From NCBI GenBank assembly GCA_022605405.1, contig JABYQQ010000002.1:1364001-1428000 (forward strand): 64,000 nucleotides of DNA, given 5' to 3'. A program made the position numbers and the translations under genes. Within the stretch, counting starts at the first letter, position 1, and every line of letters begins with the position of its first letter. The notes beneath the pieces were generated by a model. That model had not been told where the DNA came from. It worked only from the letters and a program-made list of their open reading frames with translations, and searched no databases. Below, in pieces: positions 1 to 11,967 of the stretch. The DNA comes from Earliella scabrosa (Eukaryota > Basidiomycota > Agaricomycetes > Polyporales > Polyporaceae).

Positions 1-1523
1 CAGACTCCTGCACGTTGGCAGACAACCCTCCATTGTGATTCTCCTCCGCGATGTTACTTCTTCCCACCCCATACTCCTCCTGTTCGTCATTGTTCGGCTC
101 CATGCTGTCCATAGGAGTATCGTCAATGCCGCGAGAGCTAATGGAGCCGACAACACGCTGGAAGAAGAGCGAGCCATTTCCTTCTCCGTGACTCTCCGTC
201 CCACCAAACGTTGAGCTGTGATGACGGTTCCGATGGTCAACTGCTTGAAGGTTGAGCATGAAGCGCGACATAAGGATGGCGGTCACCCTACGTGATAACG
301 GTAGATCAGGTACATTCGTCAGGACAAATGGAAGTGCTCACGGCTCTGTGAAGCCACCCATGTAGCTCGCCTGTTCAAATGCAGATCAGGCAATCTGAAC
401 AAACACTCTTGCTGAGTATACTCGCAAGAGCTAGTTGGCGGGCAAGACTCACCGAGAGGACGCTTAGAATGAGATGCAACGTGTTCAAGACGAGCAAACA
501 TCTATCAGAGAAGCGTCATGCTCAGCCAACGCACCAGCACTACTTCAAATTGCGAAGTGAGCTCACATAAAGTAACAAGTACCTATATTCAAGCATGTGA
601 GTTATTATGTATATATACATGCATATGTGAGAAAACTGACCGTCTCGCAGAAGAATGTGCATAAGGGTGTACTTATGTAACCACGCTTCTCTCGGGTTGA
701 ATTTGTAGAGAACTTTCCATGTGACCCCAATGACAAGCATATCTGCAATGATCCACGATGTTCTTGCAGAAACCAAGACTAGAAACACAGTTAGGAGCCT
801 AACGATTGATACAGAACTAGAACCCACATCTGTGCAGCACAGATGACTTGAGGTGAGTAGAAGAGAGAACGCCAAAGGCAGTCTCATACATACCCGATAT
901 ATGTCTGTAGGGTGGTCGGAGCCGTCTTCTCAAAACACCCGAGTCCTTGTATTACCTTACTTCCGCCAAACAACGCGAAGAACACCTGAATCGTGTACCC
1001 TTTAGTTAGATTAATTGGGTGTTGTGCACCAACTGTCACGTACCGCATTAACGACAATTGGCCCCATCGAAAGGACAAATATCAAGCAAGAGAGTGCAGA
1101 GCAGGAGCTCAGCGCATATGCGCGCAATGCAGAGAAGCATACACTGAGTGTCAGGAGACAGTTCGTGATGATATTCCGCCCACTACTTACCAGCCCAAGG
1201 AAGGTATTGTATGAGAAGTAGTGCCAGTACTGCCTGGGTGTTACGCTCACAGCTGACGGAATACGGTGAGATATTGTGTCCACGACTGAACAATGACTCT
1301 CACCTCTGTTTAAAATGTAAGTTAAGAGTGCGCTACGGCGGTCCGAGTGACGCACGGCAGCTGTCAACACCTCCATACTTCTGCTATTGAAGATGGGGTA
1401 TAACAAAGACACGTATCTGTTCATGAAAAACAGCGCAGTTGCACCAGTCCATTTCTTTGACCAGAAAAATTCGACCTCGTCAGGAAATGTGACGAGATAC
1501 TCGCTCAGTAGCAGAGCTGTGTT
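1..1523 (-). pseudogene. DUF6533 membrane protein D1, 3' end outside the window, probably decaying
   Basis: This is a seven-helix-like fungal membrane protein of the DUF6533 family, whose function is unknown. Reading leftward I see the family exon with the FPDEVEFFW and KWTGA motifs (about 1376-1520), the first 2-nt exon AG (1304-1305), the LPWA exon, the FSALRAYALSS helix exon, the GGSKVIQGLGC exon, the second 2-nt exon AT (828-829), the ADMLVIGVTW helix exon, the 16-nt exon (567-582), the LLVLNTLHLILSVLS exon and the SRFMLNLQAVD exon, which runs off the window start. Two faults suggest decay. The acceptor before the FSALRAYALSS exon reads AT instead of AG (1139-1140), and the nearest upstream AG breaks the frame. 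I also found no convincing first or second exon upstream of 1523. It could still be a live gene with divergent 5' exons. Confidence 0.6.
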
Positions 1524-2580
1524 CCCTCGTCAGACTGAGGTCGCAAGGTCCGATACTTCAGGACTCTACCTAATGCTGAGAATGAAATGTAGTTAGCAGT
1601 GGTCCTGTCACACAATGGCATATCAGTACTGCGACGTAGTGCGTAGTATGTGAGTACACACACACGCTCACGAAGGTCGCTACCAATGAGTATCCTTGAG
1701 ATGGGTCCGACATCTTCCGCTAGGAGAGCGACTGTGGTAATCGGGTAACTGAAGTGGGAGGAGAGACAGTTCCATGCAGCTGTGGCAGATTCCTCATATA
1801 CCCAGCACACATCGCGAACTTTGACCACAATGTCTGATTCCCAGTATCAATCTAAGTGTCTGGTATCAAGATATCGAAGTGCGGAATGCTACCATGGGAG
1901 TGGTTTCTACGTTACTGATCAGATTGAGATGGAGGGAAATGCACGGTACCCATCACAGCTAGGGGGCGCAAATATATGTGGAGAATATGGATGCAGTCTT
2001 GAAGCAAGTGGCGTTGAGAATTCGTCCACAGTGAGTAGAAATGTGGGCACCTTGGTATGGAGGCTCGTAAACCAGCCTCTAGTTTAGTTGGGCGGAAGAC
2101 AGTCTCGACTTACTATGTACATTGAACAGTTGAACGATGAGAATGCGATGTAATACAAGTTCAAATGATGCATATTAATACCTTAATGCTCTCCAGATAG
2201 ATAATTTGGTCCCCAAATTCTGCTCCACGCTTATACGGAAGGGATTAAAGTGTAAGCTTTGATATATGATACACAACTCCCGATAGGAAGGGGGCAACAA
2301 CAAAGCGAAGTAAAGACATCGGATAAGATTGAAGTAGATAAGTAGCCTAGACATAGTCCATTTAGGTATATCAAGCAGAGTACATGCAGCTTCCGAGGGC
2401 TGTGTTCGGAGTCCAAGAACGAAAGAACAAGACTCCCTCAGCCTTACAATCCATGTCAACCTTGATATATTTCACTCTCTACGCCCCTTTCCTATATGAA
2501 CTAGCAGTGTAATCGGAATCTGCCAAATCAAACATCCCCAAGTCTACAAGTTCCTTCCTGTCTACAGAACCTGACGGTTG
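1524..2580. other. Region without a recognised gene
   Basis: About 1 kb between D1 and the end of D2. It should hold the missing 5' exons of D1, but no ATG exon of the family (usually starting MSD or MSS) is visible. The short open frames here look random. Confidence 0.5.
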
Positions 2581-4849
2581 CTAGGGTTCCTCTGAGTCGT
2601 GCTCATCGTTCATCGATGACGAGCCATCGAAGGGGCGCGAGCCCAAGGAACCAACGACGCGCTGGAATACGAGCGACTCGTTCCTTTGCGACCGACGACT
2701 CGTCTCGCCAAGCGTTGAGCTGTGGTTACGGTTCCGGCGGTCGACTGCTTGAAGGTTGAGCATGAAGCGGGACATGAGGATAGCCGTCATTCTATGAGAT
2801 AATGGTGTGAGTGAATAAGGCATGCTCCGAGGACCCTGACTCACGGTTCCGTGAATACGGATATGAAGCTTGTCTTCTCTAACCCGACCATCGCGATCTG
2901 AAGCACATGTGGGTCAGGATCGAATGATGGCGTGGCGAGAGTGAAGACATGCCGAGAGCATGGTAAAAGCGAGGTGTAGCGAGTTCAATATCGCCAGACA
3001 TCTGGGAACGAAGGGTGAAATTAGTAAACATTGCAGAGAGTTTAAACCTGCTGATGTGCAGTCCGCCCGTCTGCGCGGGTATTCCGGACTGGACCGCACA
3101 TAGTCGATCTTACCCACTTTCCCATTCTGTCCTGTAGCACTTCCGCATCCCATTCCGCTCCCCATTCTGATTCCATCCGCCCCGTTTACGATACGTCCGT
3201 TGATTTGCATTTGTATCCGTCTCCATTCCCTTCCTTTCCGCCCTCGGACGCGTCTCTCCGCCTCGGCTACGCGTCTGCGCCACCACACGTGACCGTGTTT
3301 CGCCCATTGACGCTCATGTACACGCTTCTTTTCTCCCTTTCCCACTCCTCATCCGCACTCCTTCCGCACGCTCTCTACGTACGCTCCAGCTCCTAGCCCC
3401 TCTGTATCCTTAGTATATAGTCCGGCCTCGTGCTCTGTTGTATGACATCTCGGTTCTACCTGCTCATCTCGCGTGCACTGCGCGATCTCGTCTGATCTAT
3501 TCAGCCTCGCTCGCACTCCTCATCCCTCAGCGCGTCCACGCACGCGCACTTGTCATTCGCATCGCTCATCGCTCATACGCTTGTGTTCCCTAGGCTACAT
3601 CCGGCGGACTCGTTCTCCCCTTCGCCTTCTCGTCGACCATCTAGCGGCCGGTTGACCTCATCACTGCCAAAGTGACCCCTCACAGAAAGTAGAGTGTACC
3701 TAGTACAGGTGACGTATCCAGTCAGTAGTATTCCGTGACGCTCATTGGCACATGGCACCGTGTTTTCGACTCACCATCGCGCAAGAGAACATACATGAGC
3801 GTGCTCTTCTCCCTTAACGAGTCTCTGCTACCTTTATACAGTGCTGTCCACGTTACTGATATGACGAGTAGGTCTGAAACAATGAGCGAGCCGCGAGAGG
3901 CTGCCATGACTGACATGGAGTCGGCAAGACTGGGTGACGAAGTCACACTTAGAACTCACATCTGCATAACGACGGTCAGACCTGTCAAACATAAAGTGTA
4001 GTGTTACACGTACCCGATGGTCATTTGTATACTTTCGGAACTTGTATCAAGGCATCCTATCGGCTGAACAATAACTGTACTGGTGAACATCGCCCAGTCG
4101 ACCTAGACAGTGCCTCAGTAATCCGGATAGGCGTTGTCAGCCATATATGACGTACGGCGTTGATGACTATTGGCACTATAGAAAGGAGAAAAATCAAGCA
4201 CGATATGGTACGATTGGAGCTCAGTGCATATGCACGCAGCGTGGAGAAGCCTGTCACAACTTCTGTAAGGTGCCAGATAGTCTTTCGGAGCCGGTCTCAT
4301 GCTCACCGGCCCAGGGGACATATTGCAGGAGTTGGAATACTTGGCCCCCTTTATCGTATCTCTGGCAGCTGGATGTATTAGGCCCGATGAGTACCGTCAG
4401 ACTCGCTCTCGCGGACCGACTCTTTCGTACCTCTGATCACTTGTCAATTCACAAGTACTTGGTCTGTTCAGATAAACGACGCACCACGTTTGTTGGTACC
4501 ACGAAGTTCATGATGGCATAGACATAGTACAGCAGAGAAGCATATCTGTTCATGAAGAAGAGTACGAGGGCGCCCGTCCACCTCTTTCCCCAGAACAGCT
4601 TCACCTCGTCAGTGAATGTGATGACATAATCGCTGACGAGTAACACTGCATGGGACGTTTTTCAGGATCGGTATGAAGGGGTGATGAGACAACCACTTAC
4701 TCACTGCTGCAACCCCGCAGTAGTTTCCAGTAGTCCTGCATACTGATCAACTGCCATATCGAGCTCCTGAATATTGAGAACCGCACGTACACGCTGTTGA
4801 ATAAACCTGCAAACGCTGCATCTTGAGCTGAGTTGGTGTCGGAAGACAT
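2581..4849 (-). CDS. DUF6533 membrane protein D2 with a solo LTR in one intron
   Basis: Multi-helix membrane protein of the DUF6533 family, role unknown. The start ATG (4847-4849, MSSDTNSAQD) opens exon 1. Exon 2 carries NYCGVAA, exon 3 carries FTDEVKLFW and the helix after it (about 4500-4646), then the 2-nt exon AG (4431-4432), the LLQYVPWA exon, the FSTLRAYALSSN helix exon (about 4150-4250), the QPIGCLDTSSES exon, the 2-nt exon AT (3960-3961), the SDLLVISVTW helix exon, a 16-nt exon (3684-3699), the CLAILNSLHLAF exon ending at 3001, a short exon ending in TEP, and the last exon with SRFMLNLQAVD, stopping at 2581. The intron 3002-3683 is 682 nt only because it hosts a 612-bp LTR; without it the intron is about 66 nt. 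The donor after the CLAILN exon may be GC (gcatgt). No coding lesion was seen, so it may still be expressed. Confidence 0.75.
3052..3663 (+). mobile_element. Solo LTR of an LTR retrotransposon inside a D2 intron
   Basis: A 612-bp segment begins TGATG and ends CATCA, a perfect 5-bp terminal inverted repeat of the TG...CA type, and is flanked by the direct repeat CTGC (3048-3051 and 3664-3667). Removing the segment plus one CTGC leaves a 66-nt intron, the usual size in this family, which confirms the ends independently. A TATA-like TATATAG (3414-3420) followed by a pyrimidine-rich stretch fits an LTR promoter on the plus strand, antisense to D2; the orientation is an inference. No internal retroelement genes are present, so it is probably the product of LTR-LTR recombination. 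Confidence 0.75.
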
Positions 4850-5463
4850 GGTCAGTGTATGCGCTCCCGGGGGCACTAGGTATGGGGGAATCCTACGTAT
4901 CGTGCGCGCGGTACTTTATCTATGAAAGCAAACTTCGACCGTCGAAGCTCTGCGGCGGTCGCGCATCGTGATCTAGTTCGATGGAGAAGGTCTGAGAGCT
5001 TCGGAGCGTGGCGTCCGGCTTGAAGCTGACCCAAAGTTCGAGGTACCGTGTAGCTTCAGGGGTATAGAGTTGATCTTCCTAACTCCATGCGCACGATAAC
5101 TCATGAGTCCGACCAGCTAGTGGGGCTGCAAGCAGCTCAATGTGGATGTTTAGTACCCGGCAAGGGACGCTTGTCTAGCAAGGTTCAAGAAGCTCACCCA
5201 GCGGCTGATGATTAATTCAGGACCTGACACGATGTAGGCAATAGGGCCTTGCCAAGGCGGATAGGACATACTTCCGAGGCAGCGCCCCCACTTCCAATAG
5301 GCGCTTGGCTAGAAGAAGGGGCATAGTAAACTGAGGTGCACGGTGCGCCTCCACATGCGAGCACGAAGCACTCGGGTGATATCGGTCTCTTTAGGAGTCC
5401 TACGGTCAATCAACAAGATTAAGTGCACCTCATGTCCGTCCTGTGCCGGATCAGCTTTCCCTT
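4850..5463. other. Upstream region of D2, no gene seen
   Basis: About 610 bp between the D2 start and the D3 stop. It presumably contains the D2 promoter and the D3 3' end. I see no convincing gene and no strong TATA box. Confidence 0.5.
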
Positions 5464-7176
5464 CTATGGCCCCTGCACGATGGGACTGTCCGCGTCCGAG
5501 TCTCCAAAGTGTTCCTGTTGGATTGAGCTGCTCTCAGTAGGGAAATCACCAATCATGTGCGACCCCATGGATCCAATGACGAGTTGGAAGCTCAACCAGG
5601 TGTTCCCGACAGGCTGCATGCTTCCAAGATCTCCCAGGGTGGAGCTGTGGTCACGGTTCCGTTTATCCACTGCCTGTAGGTCGAGCATGAAGCGTGACAT
5701 GAGGATGGTCGTCAATCTGTATGACGGTACGCCCGTCAAACTTGTACGCCGTGGGGTCACGGTCGACCCTGCTCGTACGTAGCGACTCACGGTTCTGTGA
5801 AGAATCCTAGGTAGCTTGACCCTGCAAGTGCGGGTATCGCGAGCTGAGCACGTCGTGCGTGATTTCAGCACAGCCTGAGGGAGATGAATTCTGCGATTCA
5901 GTGCTAACGGAGGTACAGCTCAGCACGAGATGGAGCGTGTTCACGGTGAGCAGACATCTGCCAAAGAAGCACGTCAGACAAGTCGGCCTGAGAGCCTCGG
6001 CCGCACCCCTGCATCAGATAGCGATGGCCTTACATGAAGTAAACAGTGCCTGCGAGAGTGATTCAGAATGCAAGATAGATCTTGCAGATTACAACGATGC
6101 ACTCACCGTCCCTCAGGAGAACATGCCTGAGGCTGTGCTTCTCCACCAGCGGTTCACTCTTTCGTCGATACAGCGTCATCCAGGTTATCGCAATTATGAG
6201 TAGATCGGCGATGATTAGCGACCCTCTGGATGCAACCGAGACTATGCAGGTCAGGCCCGAGGAAGAGGTGAATACGACATCCTCGGACGACTTACATCTG
6301 CGTAAGGTGTTCAGCGCCGACGTAGGAAGGATGGGACTCCGAGACATACCCTATCTTGGTCGGCACATCCTCAGAGTTCGTCCCGAAGCATCCGAGACCG
6401 GATAGAACAACACTCCCGCCAAATACTATAGGGTCAATCTGAAGAACATGGTATAAGTTACGAACGAGTTGGTAGTAATTCTTCACGTACGAAGGCATTG
6501 ATCACAACCGGCACCGTGCAAAGTGCAAAGATCAAGCACGATAGGGCGGCATTAGAGCTCAACGCATACGCGCGCAGCGCGGAGAAGCCTGCCATCCATC
6601 GCGTCAGATCGGGATTACTGACCATACTCCGAGCACGTCTCACCAGCCCAAGGAATGTATTGCAAAAATTGGAACGCCTGACCGGCTCGACTATATGCAT
6701 GGCAGCTGCGCGTATATTCCGCCACTGAGTGTCCTCGTAGACTGGATGCTAACTCGATGGTTCCGTACCTCTACTCACTGGTCAGCGGAAGTTCCCGCCT
6801 AGCTCAGCGGGAAAAGACGCACCGCATTCGTTCGGGACAGGGAGTTCATATTTGAGTAGACCCCATTCAGGAGAGAAGCGTATCTGTTCATCAGAAACAG
6901 CACTTTTGCGCCAGTCCATCTTCTGATCCAGAAGATGTTGACCTCGTCTGTGAATGTGCCAATATGCTCGTTCAACAACAGAGCTGGGTATCATGAGTCA
7001 GCCCGATGCGATTTGAGACGCATGAAAGATTACCCAATACAGCGATTCCACAGCAATTTTCGGTTATACTAGATGTTCAACGTCAGCGCGCACACCAATC
7101 GATCCAGCAGGTGTCAGCGCACGAACATACTACTAACGGTCGTCACGAACGACAAGTCTCGAGTTTGGTCTGACAT
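5464..7176 (-). CDS. DUF6533 membrane protein D3
   Basis: Family member with all expected exons. ATG 7174-7176 opens MSDQTRDLSF; the donor of exon 1 is uncertain. Exon 2 has ENCCGIAV near 7040. Exon 3 (about 6860-6985) has FTDEVNIFW and RRWTGAKVLF. The 2-nt exon AG is at 6769-6770, with acceptor TAG and donor GTACGG. Next come the FQFLQYIPWA exon, the FSALRAYALSSNAALS helix exon (about 6500-6600), the VLSGLGCFG exon (about 6350-6440), the 2-nt exon AT (6296-6297), the SLIIADLLIIAITW helix exon (about 6110-6250), the 16-nt exon (6034-6049), the CLLTVNTLHLVLS exon (about 5900-5950), the FFTEP exon and the last exon with SRFMLDLQAVDKRNRDH, ending at 5464. No stop or frame break was found in the joined exons. 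It sits head to tail behind D2. Confidence 0.75.
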
Positions 7177-9889
7177 GGTTGAGCTAGGGAAGCGAGCACT
7201 AGGGGGTGTTGAGCATCGTGAGTGCATCACCGCATATATAGCCAGACTCACGGAGCATCGCGATAAGTCTTGCCGATTGCAAAAAACACGCGGTCGATGG
7301 TGAATCAATACAACGGCGTTATGTTGGCCTATTTGCTACTTGAGTACTGTGCGCTCCGTAGCAACATCGGTCAACGTGCCCTCCTTTCGTCCGACTGCTC
7401 TCGGAGTTTGATAACATACCGAAGTGCAGTCTCTTCGGCACCGTCTTTCATATTCGAGCGATCTCACGAAAGTAAGCCAGCACCCACGCACATTCATCGG
7501 TAGACTCACCTCATGTGGTACCTCATACCTCATAGGAGCTGGCGCGCAGGTAGCAGGTGTGGTCCGAAGTCTCATTTGGCTTCAGAACGATCCGGCGTTC
7601 GCGTGTGGACACGTCCGTAGCACCTCGTGCTGTTGATGTCAGTCTTCGCACCGGGATAATTATCAGCTGCACCACTAGGAAGCTGGTGCGCCCCTGGGAA
7701 CGCAATCATCACGATCGAGACTGCTGTTATTCCGACCATACAGGGTTTGGGCAAGACAGGCGGAACCTTGCACGATGAACGGCGGCGACCTTTTAAGCCA
7801 ATTAGAGTGCACGTATATCTTACGTGGTAGAGCCGAAGCGTCACTCATCTGCCAATATGTGCGTTCGTGAGGCTGGATCAAGAGTCTATTTTGTGCGCCC
7901 GAACCTAGCGCTATGTCAGGCTCATCGGGGACGATCGCACAGTAGTACGACGCAAGGAAATCGTTGTCCTGAAGCGAGATGAGATCCGTCCGATTGTTCA
8001 TCCACACAAAGATTGCAGACTCACCGGGAACCCTTTGTCCATCCTCTGGGGCGGATATACCTCGCCTTCCAACCCTCACACCCAATCCCTCCATGCAACA
8101 TTCCGGGCGCGTCCTTGGTCAAAAACTTTGACAGGCAGGTTCGCAGTGAGAGATGAGGGTGTCTGGACTGCTTCAGAAAGACGCAGGGAGGTCGTCAGAG
8201 ATTGTTGCTCCAGAATCAAGCTAGAGGACTACTTATGTCATTTGATCCACTACAGAGCAAGGTAGATGAGTAACACTAAGTGACATACCCGCACACCATC
8301 GGGCTGTGGGCTGTAAGGGATACAGACCACTCGTACTCGCAATGGTCGTAGATCGAGAAGCAAGGGCGAGTCTTGAGCGCTTGAGCGCTACGTGGCTATG
8401 GAGCCTCGCCCGCCGATGTACAAGCGGATGACGACTGAGCGCTGAGCATTCATGACCGCAATGCGTTCAAAACTGGGTGCCACTTCTGACTAGTATCTGC
8501 AACATAAATCGTACCTCGAGTGATCGCCTGGCAAAACTTGAATGATTGTGAAAGATGCAGTCAGCAACGGTGAGCCTGAAAACGAGACGCAACGTCTGGC
8601 GCCTATGCCACGTGAGCAGGATGAACTCGACTTCTGAACTCGAATCTGGCCTGCTTCCAGCGCAGTGCGCACTCATGAACTCAGAACTGGTTCTTCGCGG
8701 CCATCAGCGCACTCAGTGTAGTACACACTTCTGTTCTCTCGAGTCAAGTGCCCAATCCTCCCGAGCCATGAAACTTTTACTCCCTCATTCGCCCCACCAT
8801 TGGCAAGGACCCTCGACGTATGTGGCACGCTCGCACCAGGCGCGCACTCTTTCAGTTGTGCTGATGAGTACATACCTCGTCTATTCTCCTTAGCCGCCAT
8901 AATAGCCTGTTGCCGCATAGGGGCCAGGGCCATTTGGGCAAATCTGACATCCCCGCGTAAATACCTTACCATCCGGGAATATGATTCCCGCTTGCCAATG
9001 CGACGATCCCGACAGGAGAATGGAGGATGAGGTGGGGCGAGCACTCTTGGCGTGCCAATTTGTAATGGAGGAAGAGGCGCGACCGGGGAAGATGGCGAGA
9101 CTTGTCCAAACGAACGCGCAGGGATATCTTGGAACGAGCTGACGGAACGCGCAAGGTTACGGAATGTAGGCGGAAGATTTGTACGTTCACCATCTGTGGT
9201 CGCAGAGGGCGAGTCTCCTGACGAACTCATGACTTTCCAGAGTACGCCACGCCCAAATCGAAACACTGACCTAAGAACGAGCTGTAAACGAGTGGCTCGA
9301 GCACCATCGTCGCGAATCTATCCCCGACTGTCCAGGAGCATCAGCAGTACATCTGGAGCAAGGCCTGAACGCCGTCGATCGCTGCACGGCGAGTTGCTGT
9401 TGCGGGTCGGCAGTCGCAACAAGTTCAAAGCTGTCCAGACGGCTCGCACAATGGAGCATCGGACGCGACCGTCGCACGGGTGTCACTGACACTATGCGTA
9501 TGCGGCTCCTATGGATGTCGGTGCGAGCCTCAGAGCCTCGGCGAAGTCGGCGAACGAAGAGAAGTGTGGAAGGGGTATGGAGGTAAGTTTGGTTCTCCAT
9601 TGGGCATCGTCGAGCGGTGGAGTTGGGTAGCATTGTAGGCGAAGTGGCGATCTGCGGGACCCGGGTAGGAGCATGGGAGTCAGGTGAGGTGCGTGCATCA
9701 GTGTCTGATACGTCATGTAGAGCCGGTCTGTCTGCGGCTGATGTCGATGCAGGACGATATGCGTCGTGGGTGCCATCCTGCAAGCAGCTCAGTGTAGGCG
9801 CCAGCCACAACTGCCACAGGAATGCGAAGACAGCGAGCAGAATCCGCTCAGAGGAGACGGTGGAACATGCAAGTCAGTGATGTACTACC
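7177..9889. other. Unresolved 2.7-kb region, possible decayed minus-strand gene
   Basis: There are scattered minus-strand open stretches but no model I can defend. A 197-codon frame at 8673-9266 looks protein-like in its middle (Pro/Ser-rich, then basic) and could end at a GTATGT donor near 8870. Another frame near 9810-9870 contains a hydrophobic segment (LLAVFAFLWQLWLA) with no in-frame ATG. A frame at about 7800-7990 is preceded by a plausible 57-nt intron. None matches a family I recognise, and the pieces do not join in frame. Confidence 0.3.
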
Positions 9890-10298
9890 CTGCCTAGCCC
9901 TTCGCCACAAGCGAAGTATCATATCAGACGTCGGATACCGGTCCGAGACTTGCTCCCCGCCTCTAAGAACTTGGCTACTTGGCATTCTTGGCCTTGACCA
10001 GGGATGATGAGTCCACCCCAGTCGCGCTCTCTGACGACCCCCCCGTGATGACCCCGCCCCCGGCGTTGCGCGTATTTTCTGATGGCGTTCCTCGTCTCCC
10101 AAACAATTCCCCACCGCGTAAGACCGGGTTCTCCAGATTACACACCTGGGGAGGACGCGCGGTTCGGACGCGCGGGTCGGATATAAAGAGAGGGTGGATG
10201 GTGTTGTGTCGTTGACGTGCCCAGCGGTCCCCCTTCTCTTTGCTCGTGCGGAGACTGTCCTAACCTCCTTTCGTTCTCCCCGCGGCCAATCAACGACC
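9890..10298 (+). promoter_or_regulatory. JEN transporter promoter with TATA box and CreA/Mig1-like sites
   Basis: A clear TATA box, TATAAAG, starts at 10182, about 115 bp before the ATG at 10299, followed by a CT-rich stretch. The region contains several SYGGRG-type motifs on either strand: CCCCGC near 9955 and 10050, CCCCAC near 10115, CTGGGG near 10146 and CCCCGC near 10277. These match the consensus of the carbon-catabolite repressor CreA/Mig1, which represses JEN genes in other fungi. The sequence is GC-rich, so some matches may be chance. Confidence 0.5.
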
Positions 10299-11967
10299 AT
10301 GCCCAAGAACCACGAGCCAGCCGAGCCCATGTCCAGGGGCATCCTCTACACGGCCAAGCAAGCTTGGGGCGACCTCTTCATCTGGCAGCAGCGCGTCGTC
10401 ATCACCGACGAGCACGGCAAAGAGCGCACCGAGTGGCAAGACCCGCCCAAGTTCATTAACCCCTTCAGCCTCTTCGCCCAGCTCGACCTCAAGGGTTGGG
10501 TTTTCTTCCTAGTCGGGTTCATTGCCTGGACCGCGGATGCGTTCGACTTCCACGCTCTGTCCATCCAGACCGTCAAGTTCGCGAACTACTATGGCGAGAG
10601 CAAGACGAACATCACGACCGCTATCACCCTCACGCTCCTCTTGCGTTCCGTCGGCGCCGCCATCTTCGGCCTCGCGGGAGACAAGTACGGTCGCAAATGG
10701 CCCATGGTATTCAACATGATCGTCCTCGGCGCACTCCAGATCGCCACGATCTACAGTACCACCTTCCAGCAGTTCTTGGCCGTGCGTAGCCTGTTCGGTC
10801 TTTTCATGGGCGGAGTGTACGGAAACGCGATCGCCATGGCTCTCGAGAATTGCCCGTGAGTACTCTGATTCGCGTATCTGGTGTGACGCGCCTCTAACTG
10901 GCGATCGATCTCAGTACGGACGCGCGTGGCCTCATGTCTGGTATCCTCCAGCAGGGCTACTCGTTCGGATACGTCCTGGCCGCCTGCGCGAACCTCGGGG
11001 TCGGCGGTGCGACCGATAGTTGGAAGACGGTCTTCTGGATCGCCGCCGGTATCTCCATCGCCGTCGGCATTGTCCGCATCTTCTTCCCCGAGTCGCAGCA
11101 GTTCATCGAGGCGAAGAAGGCGGGCAAGAAGGCGAAGGCACCCGGCGCGTTCTGGCGCGAGACCAAGGCCATGCTCGCGGAGGAGTGGAAGATGTGCATC
11201 TACTGCATCATCCTCATGACCTGGTTCAACTACTACAGCCACACGTCCCAGGACAGCTACACGACGTTCATGCTCACCCAGAAGGAGCTCGACAACAGCG
11301 GTGCCAGCCGGGCGAGCATCCTCATGAAGGTCGGCGCCTGCGTCGGCGGGACCATCATCGGCTACCTCTCTCAGTTCATCGGTCGTCGTCGCGCCATCAT
11401 CATCGCGTCGCTCATCAGCGCGTGTCTCATCCCTGCCTGGATCCTGCCCGAGGGCGAGGCCTCGCTCTCCGCGTCCGGCTTCTTCATGCAGTTCTTCGTC
11501 CAGGGCGCGTGGGGCGTCATCCCGATCCACCTCAACGAGCTCTCTCCTTCCGCCTTCCGCTCGAGTTTCCCCGGTATGTGCTCTTCGCGCGCGTCCAACC
11601 CGAGACGAGTCTTGCTTACATGTGCTCTTCTTGCTCGTACGTAGGTATCACCTACCAGATCGGCAACATGATCTCGTCCCCGTCGGCGCAGATCGTGAAT
11701 GCCATCGCGGAGAACACGTTCATCCGCCTCAGGAATGGCGACAACGCGCCCGCGTACGGGCCCACGATGGGTGTCGCGACCGCGATCATCGCCGTCGGCA
11801 TTGCCGTCACGACCGCCTTCGGGCCCGAGAAGCGCGGCCGTCAGCTCGAGCTCGCGCGCGTCGCGGGCGCTGCCGTTGAGGACGAGCCTCGGGACATTGA
11901 GGAGGGCTCCATGGACGAGAAGCGCTCCGTCAAGGGCGACCACATCGAGGTCTCCGAGAGGAAGTAG
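10299..11967 (+). CDS. JEN1: JEN-type monocarboxylate/H+ symporter (MFS)
   Basis: Major facilitator protein of the plasma membrane, expected to import lactate, pyruvate or related carboxylates with protons. Three exons join in frame: 10299-10855, 10915-11573 and 11645-11967, giving 512 aa. The first exon contains a transmembrane block from WVFFLVGFIAWTADAFDF onward and the GDKYGRKWPM loop typical of MFS proteins. Exon 2 holds NYYSHTSQDSYTT, which fits the JEN family signature N-x-x-(S/T)-H-x-(S/T)-Q-D-x-x-x-T, a motif known to matter for transport. The C-terminus is hydrophilic and acidic. The ATG chosen follows a short leader downstream of the TATA box. The two introns are 59 and 71 nt. Several long antisense open frames over this gene are GC-rich shadows. 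Confidence 0.9.

Noticed and set aside
3052..3110. Imperfect inverted sequence (atgtgcagtcc...ggaccgcacat) taken at first for the ends of a small DNA element.
   Set aside because: The 612-bp TG...CA segment with CTGC repeats and restored intron length explains the region better; the hairpin is internal to the LTR.
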